A stretch of DNA of 64,000 nucleotides from Psychrobacillus sp. OK028 (GCF_900103605.1 NZ_FNHY01000010.1:62001-126000); one strand, 5' to 3'; shown: positions 47,898-56,677, counted from the first letter of the stretch. Notes: generated from the letters alone by a model not told the origin. A program made the numbers and translations.

Positions 47898-48083
47898 TTA
47901 TTCATTTGTGTTTTTAAATTGCTCCATTTTTAACTCTAGATCATCCATCATTTGAATCAGACGGTCTATATCTTCAAGTTCTGTTGTTTCTGGCTCGATT
48001 GTGTCTAAAACTTCTAAAAACATCTGTAGTCGATCTTTCAAATAGGATACTTGTTGTTCTGGATTTGAAATATGTTTACCCAC
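47898..48083 (-). CDS. SE1561-family small protein
   Basis: A 61-residue acidic, helical protein. MGKHISNPEQQVSYLKDRL followed by PETTELEDIDRLIQMMDDLE matches the conserved SE1561-type hypothetical family of Bacillales. Function unknown. GTG at 48083 is preferred because GAGGTG lies seven bases upstream; an ATG five codons earlier lies before that site. It is monocistronic with its own terminator. Confidence 0.8.
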   Translation of the reverse strand: MGKHISNPEQQVSYLKDRLQMFLEVLDTIEPETTELEDIDRLIQMMDDLELKMEQFKNTNE

Positions 48084-48237
48084 AGAAAAACACCTCACTT
48101 ATATTTATAGGATAAAACAAATTGTAAAGAAAAGATAGGTCTAAAGAGTTAATTTAATGATTTGTTTATTTACAATCTTTACAATATTCTGTGTATATGA
48201 TAAAGTATCTTTAATGGTACATAGAAGGGAGGCCGTA

Positions 48238-48258
48238 GTGAATAGTCGATCATTCTAA
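48238..48258 (+). CDS. Putative leader peptide MNSRSF upstream of an MFS gene
   Basis: AAGGGAGG (48225-48232) is followed by GTG AAT AGT CGA TCA TTC TAA, a six-residue peptide with optimal spacing. A second mini-frame (48315-48347, MNIQKNSNYV) ends on the first base pairs of the terminator at 48346-48389. The arrangement of short peptide, hairpins, terminator and transporter gene resembles ribosome-mediated attenuation. The rest of 48099-48476 holds no other gene. Confidence 0.45.
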   Translation: MNSRSF

Positions 48259-48345
48259 TATTTAGAAAGAGGGTGTTAAGACATTTCACCGGCAGATAGG
48301 CCGAAAATGCAGTTATGAATATACAAAAGAATAGTAATTATGTGT

Positions 48346-48391
48346 AAAGGCTCAGTCATTATCTTACAGAGATATCGGCTGAGCCTTTTGT
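48346..48391 (+). terminator. Terminator in the leader of the MFS gene
   Basis: AAAGGCTCAG (48346-48355) pairs with CTGAGCCTTT (48379-48388), followed by TGTTG after TTTT. No gene of normal size precedes it on this strand, so it probably acts as an attenuator for the transporter at 48477. Confidence 0.75.
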
Positions 48392-48476
48392 TGAGCAAAA
48401 TAATCTATAAACGAACCAAGTTGTCTGCTAAACTAAAGCTATTAGCTATTTAGTTTAGACAAAATGAGGTATTGTT

Positions 48477-49661
48477 ATGCAAGAATTTACAATGGAAGAA
48501 AAAAGACGGTTTAAAATTCTAGTTATTATTGTTTCTATATCAGGATTTTCACAAGGGATGCTACTTCCTTTAATATCAGTTATCTTTGAACAGGATGGGG
48601 TTAGTGCAACATTAAATGGATTAAGTGCAACTGGATTATACATAGGTACGTTATTAATATCCCCTTTTATGGAACCACCTTTACGAAAATTTGGATATAA
48701 GCCGATTATTATAGTAGGTGGTCTACTTGTAATTGTGTCATTAATGCTATTTCCTTTATGGAAAAGTGTAGCATTTTGGTTTGTTTTGCGCTTGTTGATC
48801 GGAATTGGTGATCACGCTCTTCATTTTTCAACTCAGACTTGGATTACTAGTTTTTCTCCACAGCATCGATTGGGTAGAAATATAGCAATTTATGGATTGT
48901 CGTTTGGAGTAGGTTTTGCAGTAGGACCATTATTCGTTCAGTTGGTAGAAGTCTTTGAAGGTTTACCGTTCATCATTTCGAGTATTCTTTGTTTATGTGC
49001 TTGGGTTCTTGTGTTTTTCATCAAGAATGAAAAGCCAGAAGTTATTAGTGGTCCTGCTTCTTTGGTAGGGACATGGAAACGTTTTGGAGCAGCATTTACT
49101 GTTGCTTGGATAGCATTTATTCCACCTTTTAGCTATGGTTTTTTGGAATCCTCACTAAATGCAATATATCCTGTATATGCACTACGCAATGCGCTAGATG
49201 TTACTGACCTTTCTTATATACTAGCCGCCTTTTCTATCGGAGGTGTTGCTTCACAGCTTCCTTTAGGGGTATTAAGTGACCGCATTGGCAGACGAAAAGT
49301 GCTGATTTTCGCGTTAGCATTAGGTTCTGTGACATTTGGAATCGGCAGCATGTTCGAGACATCTGCAATCATTATCGGCAGTTTGTTTTTTATAGCAGGT
49401 ACATTTGTAGGTTCTACATTTTCGCTTGGCATATCATATATGACCGATTTAACACCAAAAGAACTACTCCCAACTGGCAATCTACTATGCGGAATTTTCT
49501 TTAGTATGGGAAGTTTATCTGGACCATTTTTAGGTGGTCTTTTTATTCAACTATTTGAAGGTCTAAGTTTCTTAATACTTATTTCTCTGTTGTTGGGTTC
49601 ATTGGCCATAGTTATATTCATCTCCAATCCAGCGAAAAAAAGTCGATTGGTAATGAAATAA
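48477..49661 (+). CDS. MFS transporter
   Basis: A 394-residue major facilitator with twelve predicted helices. The loop motif after helix 8 reads GVLSDRIGRRKVLIFALALG. The N-terminal half (FKILVIIVSISGFSQGMLLPLISVIFE) resembles drug and small-molecule exporters of the DHA1 type. Substrate unknown. GAGGTATTGTT precedes the ATG. The upstream leader with a short peptide and a terminator suggests inducible expression, for example by a ribosome-targeting drug; that is inference. A terminator follows. Confidence 0.85.
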   Translation: MQEFTMEEKRRFKILVIIVSISGFSQGMLLPLISVIFEQDGVSATLNGLSATGLYIGTLLISPFMEPPLRKFGYKPIIIVGGLLVIVSLMLFPLWKSVAFWFVLRLLIGIGDHALHFSTQTWITSFSPQHRLGRNIAIYGLSFGVGFAVGPLFVQLVEVFEGLPFIISSILCLCAWVLVFFIKNEKPEVISGPASLVGTWKRFGAAFTVAWIAFIPPFSYGFLESSLNAIYPVYALRNALDVTDLSYILAAFSIGGVASQLPLGVLSDRIGRRKVLIFALALGSVTFGIGSMFETSAIIIGSLFFIAGTFVGSTFSLGISYMTDLTPKELLPTGNLLCGIFFSMGSLSGPFLGGLFIQLFEGLSFLILISLLLGSLAIVIFISNPAKKSRLVMK

Positions 49662-49686
49662 TAATTCTTCTTAATAAGCTATATAA

Positions 49687-49731
49687 AAAACACTAAGGCT
49701 ATTCCTATTCGGATTAACCTTAGTGTTTTTT
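49687..49731. terminator. Terminator after the MFS gene
   Basis: AAAACACTAAGG (49687-49698) pairs with CCTTAGTGTTTT (49718-49729), followed by TT. Confidence 0.85.
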
Positions 49732-49815
49732 AGTGAATAATGGAACTTTTCTGTTAATTTAACGTATTACATGGAGAAACATTTTTGAATAAATAGTAAA
49801 GGAGGGATTTTAAAA

Positions 49816-50247
49816 ATTACTCTAATCCAGAAGTATCAAAAATTACTCGTTTACATTCTAATCTTAGCTTTTGGAATAGTAACCTATTCCTTAGATTTAT
49901 ATCCAGGAGGGTATCAACTTGATCTTTTTAGTGATGAACAATCCTTCATATTAACGAAGAAGGATATTACACAATCTGAACAGTTTAAAATTGAAAAAAC
50001 GGATGAAACTACCTTAAAAGTTCTATTGATAGATAATGAAATTAGATTTCTAAAAGGACTCTGGCTGACAGGTATTAGTGTATTCGCCATATGGTTTATT
50101 TATCTCTTTAGCCAGCTTGAAAAAAAAGAAAAAAATCCAGCTATTTTAGTATCATCTATTTATTTTGTTATTTTTGTTATGGCTATATATGTATATATCG
50201 AGAGATTTAATTTTATGAAGTCAGTAATTGAGGGGGTAATAGCATGA
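49816..50247 (+). CDS. Membrane protein lacking a standard start codon
   Basis: An open frame runs from 49801 to 50247 with three membrane helices (KLLVYILILAFGIVTYSLDL; LWLTGISVFAIWFIYLF; SSIYFVIFVMAIYVYI) and a soluble region between the first two. A perfect AAAGGAGGG (49798-49806) precedes it, but no ATG, GTG or TTG follows. The candidates are ATT at 49816 (ten bases after GGAGG) or TTA at 49810, where an ancestral TTG may have mutated. A TTG exists only at 50026, deep inside. The stop overlaps the next gene by four bases, so translation is expected to couple. Function unrecognised. About 143 residues from ATT. Confidence 0.6.
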   Translation: MTLIQKYQKLLVYILILAFGIVTYSLDLYPGGYQLDLFSDEQSFILTKKDITQSEQFKIEKTDETTLKVLLIDNEIRFLKGLWLTGISVFAIWFIYLFSQLEKKEKNPAILVSSIYFVIFVMAIYVYIERFNFMKSVIEGVIA

Positions 50248-51212
50248 ACAAAACTTTTAAATTGGTATTTTTAATAACTACACTTTTAGTGTTAGTTAGC
50301 TGTTCCAATGATACGGAAAAGATTAAAAACCCACCTATATCTGTTATTGATAGTCCAGAGGTATATCAATATGGGGAACAAGAATTTAAAATTTATACCT
50401 ATTATCAACCTTTCCTAGATTTTTTAGAGCAAACAGAAGCTCAACCGGAGAATACAGAAGAAATATATCGGGAAACTGTGCTGAGTTCTTTTAAAGACAA
50501 TGGTTTTAGTTATAGTGATTTTAATGTGGATATTTTCTATACTCCAAATGATTTAAAAGAACTTAGGAAGACTATCGAAACCCTGATCGATAAGCAAGTT
50601 GAACTGAATACTTTTATTAAGGAAGCATTGGCTACATCTGTCGACAAGCTCCCAGGAGGTGATAAAAAGATTCATATAATGCCTGTAACGCCTGAAATAT
50701 TTCAGTACGGAGAAGATATGGGAAATACTGCAGGATACGCTTGGAATAAAAACTCGGTCGTTCTTTTAGTGGGGCCTTCTTTTCAAAAAGGAGATTTACA
50801 ATATACAGTTGCTCATGAGTATCACCATGTTGTTAATATGGACATTGCAGGTAGTAGTTGGTATACATTGTTAGAACAAAGTGTACTGGAAGGAAAGGCG
50901 GATACTTTCGCAACCATGCTATATCCTAAAGTAAATACACCTTGGACGAAACCTTTTACAGATCAGGAAAATAAAAAAGTAATGGAGATTTTCAGTGCTA
51001 ATTTAGACTCGACTAACACAGATCTCACGGGAGACTTTCTTAATGGAAACCAGTGGAAGGGGATACCCGTGTGGTCACGGTATAAAATTGGTTTTCAAAT
51101 TATGGAGGAATTTCGTACAAACAATCCAAATATAACGGTGGAAGAGTGGACAAAAATACCAGCAAAAGAACTTTTGGAGAAAAGTAAAATTTTGATAGCT
51201 GAAATAGAATAA
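50244..51212 (+). CDS. DUF2268 lipoprotein, putative zinc protease
   Basis: A 322-residue lipoprotein. Signal peptide with the lipobox LVSC; the lipid-bearing cysteine is C20. The C-terminal domain has the DUF2268 features: GNTAGYAWNKNSVVLLVGP, then the zinc motif HEYHHV, then SVLEGKADTFA as third-ligand helix. Members are predicted metallopeptidases, mostly untested. It overlaps the small membrane protein gene (ATGA), and the two probably act together at the outer face of the membrane. AGGGGG lies before the ATG. Confidence 0.85.
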   Translation: MNKTFKLVFLITTLLVLVSCSNDTEKIKNPPISVIDSPEVYQYGEQEFKIYTYYQPFLDFLEQTEAQPENTEEIYRETVLSSFKDNGFSYSDFNVDIFYTPNDLKELRKTIETLIDKQVELNTFIKEALATSVDKLPGGDKKIHIMPVTPEIFQYGEDMGNTAGYAWNKNSVVLLVGPSFQKGDLQYTVAHEYHHVVNMDIAGSSWYTLLEQSVLEGKADTFATMLYPKVNTPWTKPFTDQENKKVMEIFSANLDSTNTDLTGDFLNGNQWKGIPVWSRYKIGFQIMEEFRTNNPNITVEEWTKIPAKELLEKSKILIAEIE

Positions 51213-51250
51213 AAAAAGTGGACAGACATTGTGTCGGTGTCTGTCCATCA
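51212..51250. terminator. Bidirectional terminator
   Basis: TGGACAGACA (51219-51228) pairs with TGTCTGTCCA (51238-51247). An A run precedes the left arm, making it strong on the minus strand for the dehydrogenase gene. Confidence 0.88.
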
Positions 51251-51263
51251 TTTACCCTCAAAC

Positions 51264-52403
51264 TTAAGGCTTCAATACAAACTTAATACTTTCCTCTTCA
51301 TGATCGTGGAAAGTTTTATAAGCATCGCTTGCTTTATCTAAAGGCATACTGTGTGTGATAATTTCTTTTGGGTCGAATTCACCGTTTGTAATTTTATCGA
51401 ATAATGTAGGCATATAATGAATGACTGGAGCCTGTCCCATTTTTAATGTGACATTTCGTTCGAAAATATTACCTAGTGGGAACATGTTATATAAGGAGCC
51501 GTAAACGCCAGTTAATTGAATTGTGCCAAATTTTCTCACTGCGTTTAATCCAATATCAATTGCACTGAGTGTTCCTCCCTGAAGTTTTAGCTTTTGCTCG
51601 ACTTTTTCGACCATCGACATTTTACCGTCCATTCCAACACAGTCAATGACAACGTCTACTCCACCATTTGTAATCTCTTTAATATGAGATCCCATATCCT
51701 CATATTGCTCGAAGTTGTACACTTCTGTGTTGTTCATCTTCACCGAGTGCTTTAAGCGATAATCTAAATGATCGACTGCGATTACTCTTTTCACTCCTTT
51801 CATCCACGCAAACTTCTGTACCATCAGACCAATCGGCCCAGCACCTAAAACTGCAACAGTGTCTCCTTCTTTCATGCCTGAGTTTTCAACACTCCAATAG
51901 GCAGTAGGAAGAACGTCTGACAGAAATAACAATGACTCGTCCTCAAGCTCACATGATTCTGGTATTAAAAAGGGCATGTAATTTCCATAAGGCACTCGTA
52001 AATATTCTGCTTGTCCGCCTGGATAATTACCATAACGTTCTGTAAAACCAAAATAAGCACCAGAGTCTAATGCTGGATTGTCATTTGAATTATCACATTG
52101 ACTCTCCATCTCATTATTACAATAAAAACATTCGCCACAAGATATATTGAATGGAATAACGACACGATCTCCTTTTTTCACCTTCGTTACAGCTGGTCCA
52201 ACCTCTTCCACGATACCCATCGGTTCGTGGCCAATAACATAGTCTTTTCTAGTGGGCATAGCACCTCTATAAATATGGAGATCAGACCCACAAATAGCAG
52301 TTGTCGTTATTCGCACAATAATATCATCCTGTTTTTCCAATTTTGCATCTGGTACTTCTTTCACCTGAATATCTTTGGCACCTTGATACGTGACTGCTTT
52401 CAA
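51264..52403 (-). CDS. Zinc-dependent alcohol dehydrogenase (MDR family)
   Basis: A 379-residue medium-chain dehydrogenase. Catalytic zinc ligands are in ICGSDLHIYRG (Cys) and GHEPMGIVEEVG (His, Glu). The structural zinc site appears as CGECFYCNNEMESQC. The NAD fingerprint is VLGAGPIGLM. The long insertion around GAYFGFTERYGNYPGGQAEYLRVP resembles glutathione-independent formaldehyde dehydrogenase-like enzymes. The substrate is uncertain. It is monocistronic; GGAGG precedes the ATG. Confidence 0.88.
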   Translation of the reverse strand: MKAVTYQGAKDIQVKEVPDAKLEKQDDIIVRITTTAICGSDLHIYRGAMPTRKDYVIGHEPMGIVEEVGPAVTKVKKGDRVVIPFNISCGECFYCNNEMESQCDNSNDNPALDSGAYFGFTERYGNYPGGQAEYLRVPYGNYMPFLIPESCELEDESLLFLSDVLPTAYWSVENSGMKEGDTVAVLGAGPIGLMVQKFAWMKGVKRVIAVDHLDYRLKHSVKMNNTEVYNFEQYEDMGSHIKEITNGGVDVVIDCVGMDGKMSMVEKVEQKLKLQGGTLSAIDIGLNAVRKFGTIQLTGVYGSLYNMFPLGNIFERNVTLKMGQAPVIHYMPTLFDKITNGEFDPKEIITHSMPLDKASDAYKTFHDHEEESIKFVLKP

Positions 52404-52543
52404 AAGATCTCCTCCTCTATTTTATGTTCACTTTATTGATTCCCTTAAGTTTTCCAATTAAACGTAATAGGATGGTTTTAGGTAAAATGTGTTAGCTATG
52501 TGCCACCTATAGTAAATTTGCATATAGTAAATTTGCTGTAAAA

Positions 52544-52587
52544 CAAAAAAGCTGTTGGATAGTTAAATATCTATCCGACAGCTTTTT
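52544..52587. terminator. Bidirectional terminator next to rlmD
   Basis: AAAAAGCTGTTGGATA (52546-52561) pairs with TATCCGACAGCTTTTT (52572-52587) with one G-U. A 15-base direct repeat (TATAGTAAATTTGCA, copies near 52508 and 52523) lies just to its left. Confidence 0.88.
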
Positions 52588-52588
52588 G

Positions 52589-53962
52589 CTATTTTAACTC
52601 CAACAGTGTTACTGCTTCTACATGTGCAGTTTGTGCAAACATATCAACAGGTTGGATGTACTTGATATTGTATATTTCTTTTAGTGCTGCTAAATCTTTT
52701 GCGAGTGTGGATGGGTTACATGATGTGTAAACAAAACGTTTTGGCTTAATATCTAATATCGTTTTTAACAACTCATCATCTAATCCAGCACGGGGTGGAT
52801 CTACTGTTAATACGTCTGGCACAAAACCTTCGCTTCTCCATTTTTGTAACCAATGCTGTGCAGTGCCATGTACATATTGCGTGTTTTTAAAACCATTTCG
52901 TTTCGCATTCCTTTTCGCATCCTGAACAGATTCTTGGACGATATCCATACCGCGAACCTCTTTTGCATTTTTTGCAAGCCACAGTCCAATGGTACCAACT
53001 CCGCAGTATGCATCTACAATTGTTTCTTCACCAGTTAGAGCAGCTGCTTTTTCAATTTCATTGTACAAATGCACAGTTTGTTCTGGATTCAACTGGAAAA
53101 ATGCTCGAGCGGATAGATCGAAAGCTAGCTCTCCAAGTTTTTCATGAATTGTTTCTTTGCCGTGTAAGTTAAATGTCGTGTCACCAAATATAAGAGAAGT
53201 ATCCTCTGCATTGATGTTCTGACTAATGGACACAATATTAGAGTCAATTGCTCGAATCATTTGTACAAGCTCTTCTTTACGTGGCATTTTCTTTTGAGTT
53301 GTCACGAGAGTAACTTGAATTTGACCAGTTTTCATGCCCGTACGAACGACAATAGTACGGACGATTCCTTTAGAATTTCTGCCATCGTAAATAGGAATTT
53401 TCAGTTCTTCCAGGAATTTTTTTATTTCATTTGTAATATGTGTTGTGGCTGGATGTTGAACAGAACAATCGTTGATATCGATTAACATATTAGATTCTTC
53501 TGCATATAACCCAGAAATAACTTTATCGCCTAATTCTCTCACCTGGAATTGGCTTTTGTTACGGTAGTTCCAAGGATTGTCCATGCCTATTGTTGGACGC
53601 ACGTCAATTGATGGAGCCAATTCTTTCACGTAACGCTCTAGTGCCTGTAAAACTAAATCTCTTTTGACTAGTAGCTGACTTTCATAGGTCATATGCTGTA
53701 ATTGACATCCACCACATGCTTCATATACCGGGCATGGAGGATTAACACGATTTGGAGAGGGTTCTCTCAATGTTTTAATTTCTGCTTGCGCATATTTAGG
53801 GTTTGCTGCTGTAACCTTTGCAGTTATAACCTCTCCTGGGAGCGCTCCTTTTACAAAAACAACATTGCGTTTAAAAAATCCAACGCCTTCACCGTTAATA
53901 CCTATTCGTTTAATCGTAAGAGGGAATTCCTGTCCCACTTCTATAATTGTTATTTCACTCAT
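52589..53962 (-). CDS. rlmD: 23S rRNA uracil-C5 methyltransferase (RumA family)
   Basis: Methylates uracil C5 in 23S rRNA with S-adenosylmethionine; the B. subtilis homologue RlmCD modifies both U747 and U1939. 457 residues. N-terminal TRAM domain (about 1-60), Fe-S cluster cysteines in CPVYEACGGCQLQ and a later DCSVQ, SAM-binding VDAYCGVGTIGLW, VDPPRAGLD, and the catalytic cysteine in YTSCNPSTLAKDL. ACGTGAAGG precedes the ATG. pdaA ends 42 bases upstream on the same strand without a terminator, so partial co-transcription is possible. Confidence 0.95.
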   Translation of the reverse strand: MSEITIIEVGQEFPLTIKRIGINGEGVGFFKRNVVFVKGALPGEVITAKVTAANPKYAQAEIKTLREPSPNRVNPPCPVYEACGGCQLQHMTYESQLLVKRDLVLQALERYVKELAPSIDVRPTIGMDNPWNYRNKSQFQVRELGDKVISGLYAEESNMLIDINDCSVQHPATTHITNEIKKFLEELKIPIYDGRNSKGIVRTIVVRTGMKTGQIQVTLVTTQKKMPRKEELVQMIRAIDSNIVSISQNINAEDTSLIFGDTTFNLHGKETIHEKLGELAFDLSARAFFQLNPEQTVHLYNEIEKAAALTGEETIVDAYCGVGTIGLWLAKNAKEVRGMDIVQESVQDAKRNAKRNGFKNTQYVHGTAQHWLQKWRSEGFVPDVLTVDPPRAGLDDELLKTILDIKPKRFVYTSCNPSTLAKDLAALKEIYNIKYIQPVDMFAQTAHVEAVTLLELK

Positions 53963-54004
53963 ACCTTCACGTCCTTTATAATCTTCTATCTATTATAAAG
54001 GAGA

Positions 54005-54814
54005 TTATTCAGGAAGCAAAGTAAGCGGAATATCCAGATTATTCATGATTAAATCGTCTAGAGTTCCAAACGTATAGCCCATTTTTTTGGCATCTTTGAT
54101 AAACATCGGTAAGCCTTCCGCATTATCAGGAGAAACTGTATGCATTAAGATAATGGCACCAGGATGGATTTGTGACATCAGTTGATCGTAGGCGTATTTG
54201 CCACCTTTTTTCTGATCCCTATGCCAATCAATAAATGCTACAGACCAGAATATATGCTGATGTCCTATTTCATTGGCTGCTTCCAGCACTTGTTCGTTAA
54301 AAATTCCTTCAGGTGGGCGAGTGACAGTAGTTCTTGTTAATGAGGTTAATTCACTTAGGCGTTTATCAAATTTTTGTAATTCTTTTTGAACCCCTTCCTT
54401 TGAAAGCTTAGCTAAGTTTGGATGACCATAAGAATGGTTGCCGATTTGATGTCCATCTGCAATCATTCGTTTAACTAGAGGGGTTGCACTTTCTAAATAA
54501 TGGCCGGTCAAAAAGAATGTAGCCTGAATATTTTCGGCTTTTAAAGTGTCTAAAATACTTTCGGTATAGCCGTTTTCATAACCATTATCAAATGTAAAAT
54601 ATAGTATCTTTTTATCGGCAGGACCTTTATAGATCGCTCCGTGCTTTTTAAGCATAGCATCCATTTCTCCACCAGCTTCTGCTTGCTGCTGATTTGTCGC
54701 CTTTTTTAATCCCCAATGGATTTCTTCTGCTTGTGCAGAAAAAGGTTTATACATTAACCCAATACTTAAAATGATTGTAGCAATTAACATTCCTACTAAA
54801 TGAGATTTCCACAT
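54005..54814 (-). CDS. pdaA: Delta-lactam-biosynthetic de-N-acetylase PdaA
   Basis: A spore-cortex polysaccharide deacetylase that removes the acetyl group from muramic acid before lactam formation; needed for germination. 269 residues: signal peptide (about 1-29, ending SAQAEE), then a NodB domain with TFDNGYENG (the PdaA-type variant of TFDDG), HSYGHPNL as metal site, TRPPEGIFN and IILMHT. The ribosome binding site AAAGG lies inside a terminator-like hairpin, and a sigma-G-like promoter overlaps that hairpin. Forespore expression is therefore likely. Confidence 0.94.
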   Translation of the reverse strand: MWKSHLVGMLIATIILSIGLMYKPFSAQAEEIHWGLKKATNQQQAEAGGEMDAMLKKHGAIYKGPADKKILYFTFDNGYENGYTESILDTLKAENIQATFFLTGHYLESATPLVKRMIADGHQIGNHSYGHPNLAKLSKEGVQKELQKFDKRLSELTSLTRTTVTRPPEGIFNEQVLEAANEIGHQHIFWSVAFIDWHRDQKKGGKYAYDQLMSQIHPGAIILMHTVSPDNAEGLPMFIKDAKKMGYTFGTLDDLIMNNLDIPLTLLPE

Positions 54815-54847
54815 AAAAACGCAACCTTTCTTTTTTAGTAGGTTGCG
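54815..54847 (-). terminator. Hairpin covering the pdaA ribosome binding site
   Basis: On the minus strand CGCAACCT (54847-54840) pairs with AGGTTGCG (54827-54820), followed by TTTTT and then the pdaA ATG. It should end the upstream epimerase transcript and hide the pdaA ribosome binding site (54829-54825) in read-through RNA. Confidence 0.75.
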
Positions 54848-54868
54848 CCAATACGATTCAGTTATTCA
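54839..54868 (-). promoter_or_regulatory. Sigma-G-like promoter of pdaA
   Basis: On the minus strand TGAATA (54868-54863) and CAACCTA (54845-54839) are 17 bases apart. The -35 matches the sigma-G consensus fully and the -10 matches CATACTA at five of seven positions. B. subtilis pdaA is a forespore gene. Confidence 0.55.
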
Positions 54869-55762
54869 TCTATAAATATTGCGTAATGCACTTTCTAAAT
54901 TTGGAAATTGAAACGAATACCCTTCATCTAATAATACTTGGGGAATAACATGCTGACCTTCTATTACTAGCTGACTTTTTTCACCCAATGCAAATTTTAA
55001 AGCGAAAGAGGGAACTGGAAAATAATACGGTCTTTTTAAGACGTTCGCCAAGGTTTTTCCAAAATCATTCATCCTTTTGGCGTGAGGTGCAGTGATATTG
55101 AACGGTCCACTAATGGGATGCTCTATTGCAAATAATAATGCATGAGCTACATCTTTAACATGCACCCAAGACATCCAATTATGACCTGCACCAATTGGTC
55201 CACCGACAAAAAGTTTATATGGAAGTGCCATCAATGGTAGTGCGCCTTCAGACTTCCCTAAAATAATGCCGAATCTACCACAAGCAACTCGAATCTGTAG
55301 CTTTTCTGCGCTTTGTGCTTTAAGCTCCCAATCTCTCACTGTTCTCGCCAAAAAGTCTGTTCCTTTTTCTTTCGATTTTTCTGTATATCTCCTACTAGTT
55401 GAGGCGGGATAAATGCCAATTGCACTTGCATTAACAAGCACTTTTGGTTTTACAGTTAAGGCTTTTAAAATTCTCAATACTTCATCGGTTGCTTTCATCC
55501 GGCTATCATAAATTGTTTGTTTTTGTTTTTCAGTCCATCGTCCATTATTAATCGACTCACCCGCTAAATTGACAAAAGCATCGATGCCTTCTAACTGTTT
55601 TTCAGGATTTGCAGTTTCCGATAACCATTGTACATACGTTATACCACGTTCCATTCCGTTTCTTGAACGAGACAATATATACACTTCATGTCCTTTTTGC
55701 AAAAGTAAATCAGCTAGTTCGCTTCCTACGAAGCCTGTTCCTCCAGTAATTGCAATTTTCAT
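54866..55762 (-). CDS. yfhF: TIGR01777-family NAD-dependent epimerase (YfhF-like)
   Basis: A 298-residue extended SDR protein of the TIGR01777 family. Nucleotide motif GGTGFVGSELAD at the N-terminus, VNLAGESI, the SAIGIYP segment at the catalytic region, MSWVHVKDVAHAL, and a C-terminal DUF1731 region (GQHVIPQVLLDEGYSFQFP). Substrate unknown. ATG at 55762 is preferred because AAGGAGG lies nine bases upstream. It is divergent from recX, the same arrangement as yfhF-recX in B. subtilis. Confidence 0.9.
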   Translation of the reverse strand: MKIAITGGTGFVGSELADLLLQKGHEVYILSRSRNGMERGITYVQWLSETANPEKQLEGIDAFVNLAGESINNGRWTEKQKQTIYDSRMKATDEVLRILKALTVKPKVLVNASAIGIYPASTSRRYTEKSKEKGTDFLARTVRDWELKAQSAEKLQIRVACGRFGIILGKSEGALPLMALPYKLFVGGPIGAGHNWMSWVHVKDVAHALLFAIEHPISGPFNITAPHAKRMNDFGKTLANVLKRPYYFPVPSFALKFALGEKSQLVIEGQHVIPQVLLDEGYSFQFPNLESALRNIYR

Positions 55763-55864
55763 TTTCACCAACCTCCTTCTAACAATTATCATAACAGTTC
55801 AATCATTTATCACCAACCAAGATATACGTTATAATTGGAGAAAGACGAATGGAGAGAGGTATAT

Positions 55865-56677
55865 ATGCCGGTTATTACGAAAATTGCACGACAAAAAAAC
55901 AATAATGAACGGTATAATTTATATTTGGATGAAAAGTATGCATTTAGTTTAGACGAAGCAGTACTTATAAAATATCAGCTAACAAAGGGAAAAGTCCTCG
56001 AAGCATTTACATTAGATGAAATGGTTTTTGATGATGAAGTAAGAAAGGCATTTAATAAGGCGATTAACTTTTTAAGCTACCGTATGAGAAGTGAGCATGA
56101 GGTAAAACAAAAACTTCTGCAAAATGAATTTGGTGAAGCAGTTATTTTGGAAGCAATTCGTAAGTTATATGAGTATGGCTTTCTTAACGATGAAAGCTTC
56201 ACAAAAGCATTAGTAGAAACACAAAAGAAAAATAGCAAAAAAGGACCTACTGCGATTCGTCAGGAATTAAAGAAAAGAGGAATTGAAAAGAATCTTCAGG
56301 AAGAAGTGCTAGGAAACTATTCGGAAGAAGAGCAGGTCGATATTGCGAGAACGTTGGCGGAGAAAATTATTCATCAACATCAAGATAAAACACCGAGACA
56401 AATTAAACAAAAAGTTCAAGATACACTCCAAAGAAAAGGGTATAATTTTTCTATAATCACTCAAGCACTTTCCGCATTCGAATTAGAAAAGAATGAGGAA
56501 GAGTGGACGGAAATTATTGCTACACAAGGAGATAAAATTTGGCGAAAATATTCATCCAAGTATCAAGGGAATGATTTACACAGACGTATAAAGACAGCAT
56601 TGTATCAAAAAGGCTTCCCTGTAGAACAAATTGATTTTTATATTGAAAAAAAGGAGCTGGAAGAGCAAGATGAGTGA
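55865..56677 (+). CDS. recX: Recombination regulator RecX
   Basis: Modulates RecA filaments. 270 residues made of repeated three-helix RecX motifs: FNKAINFLSYRMRSEHEVKQKL, AIRKLYEYGFLNDESFTKALVE, GPTAIRQELKKRGI, and two later copies. B. subtilis RecX is of similar length (264). ATG at 55865 (MPVITKIARQKNN) follows GGAGAGAGG; a frame 30 bases earlier lacks a site. It overlaps yfhH by eight bases. Confidence 0.93.
   Translation: MPVITKIARQKNNNERYNLYLDEKYAFSLDEAVLIKYQLTKGKVLEAFTLDEMVFDDEVRKAFNKAINFLSYRMRSEHEVKQKLLQNEFGEAVILEAIRKLYEYGFLNDESFTKALVETQKKNSKKGPTAIRQELKKRGIEKNLQEEVLGNYSEEEQVDIARTLAEKIIHQHQDKTPRQIKQKVQDTLQRKGYNFSIITQALSAFELEKNEEEWTEIIATQGDKIWRKYSSKYQGNDLHRRIKTALYQKGFPVEQIDFYIEKKELEEQDE

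Noticed and set aside
50026-50247. A 73-residue protein starting at the TTG at 50026
   Set aside because: The frame is open and protein-like for another 210 bases upstream to a perfect ribosome binding site; the TTG lies mid-domain and lacks its own site.
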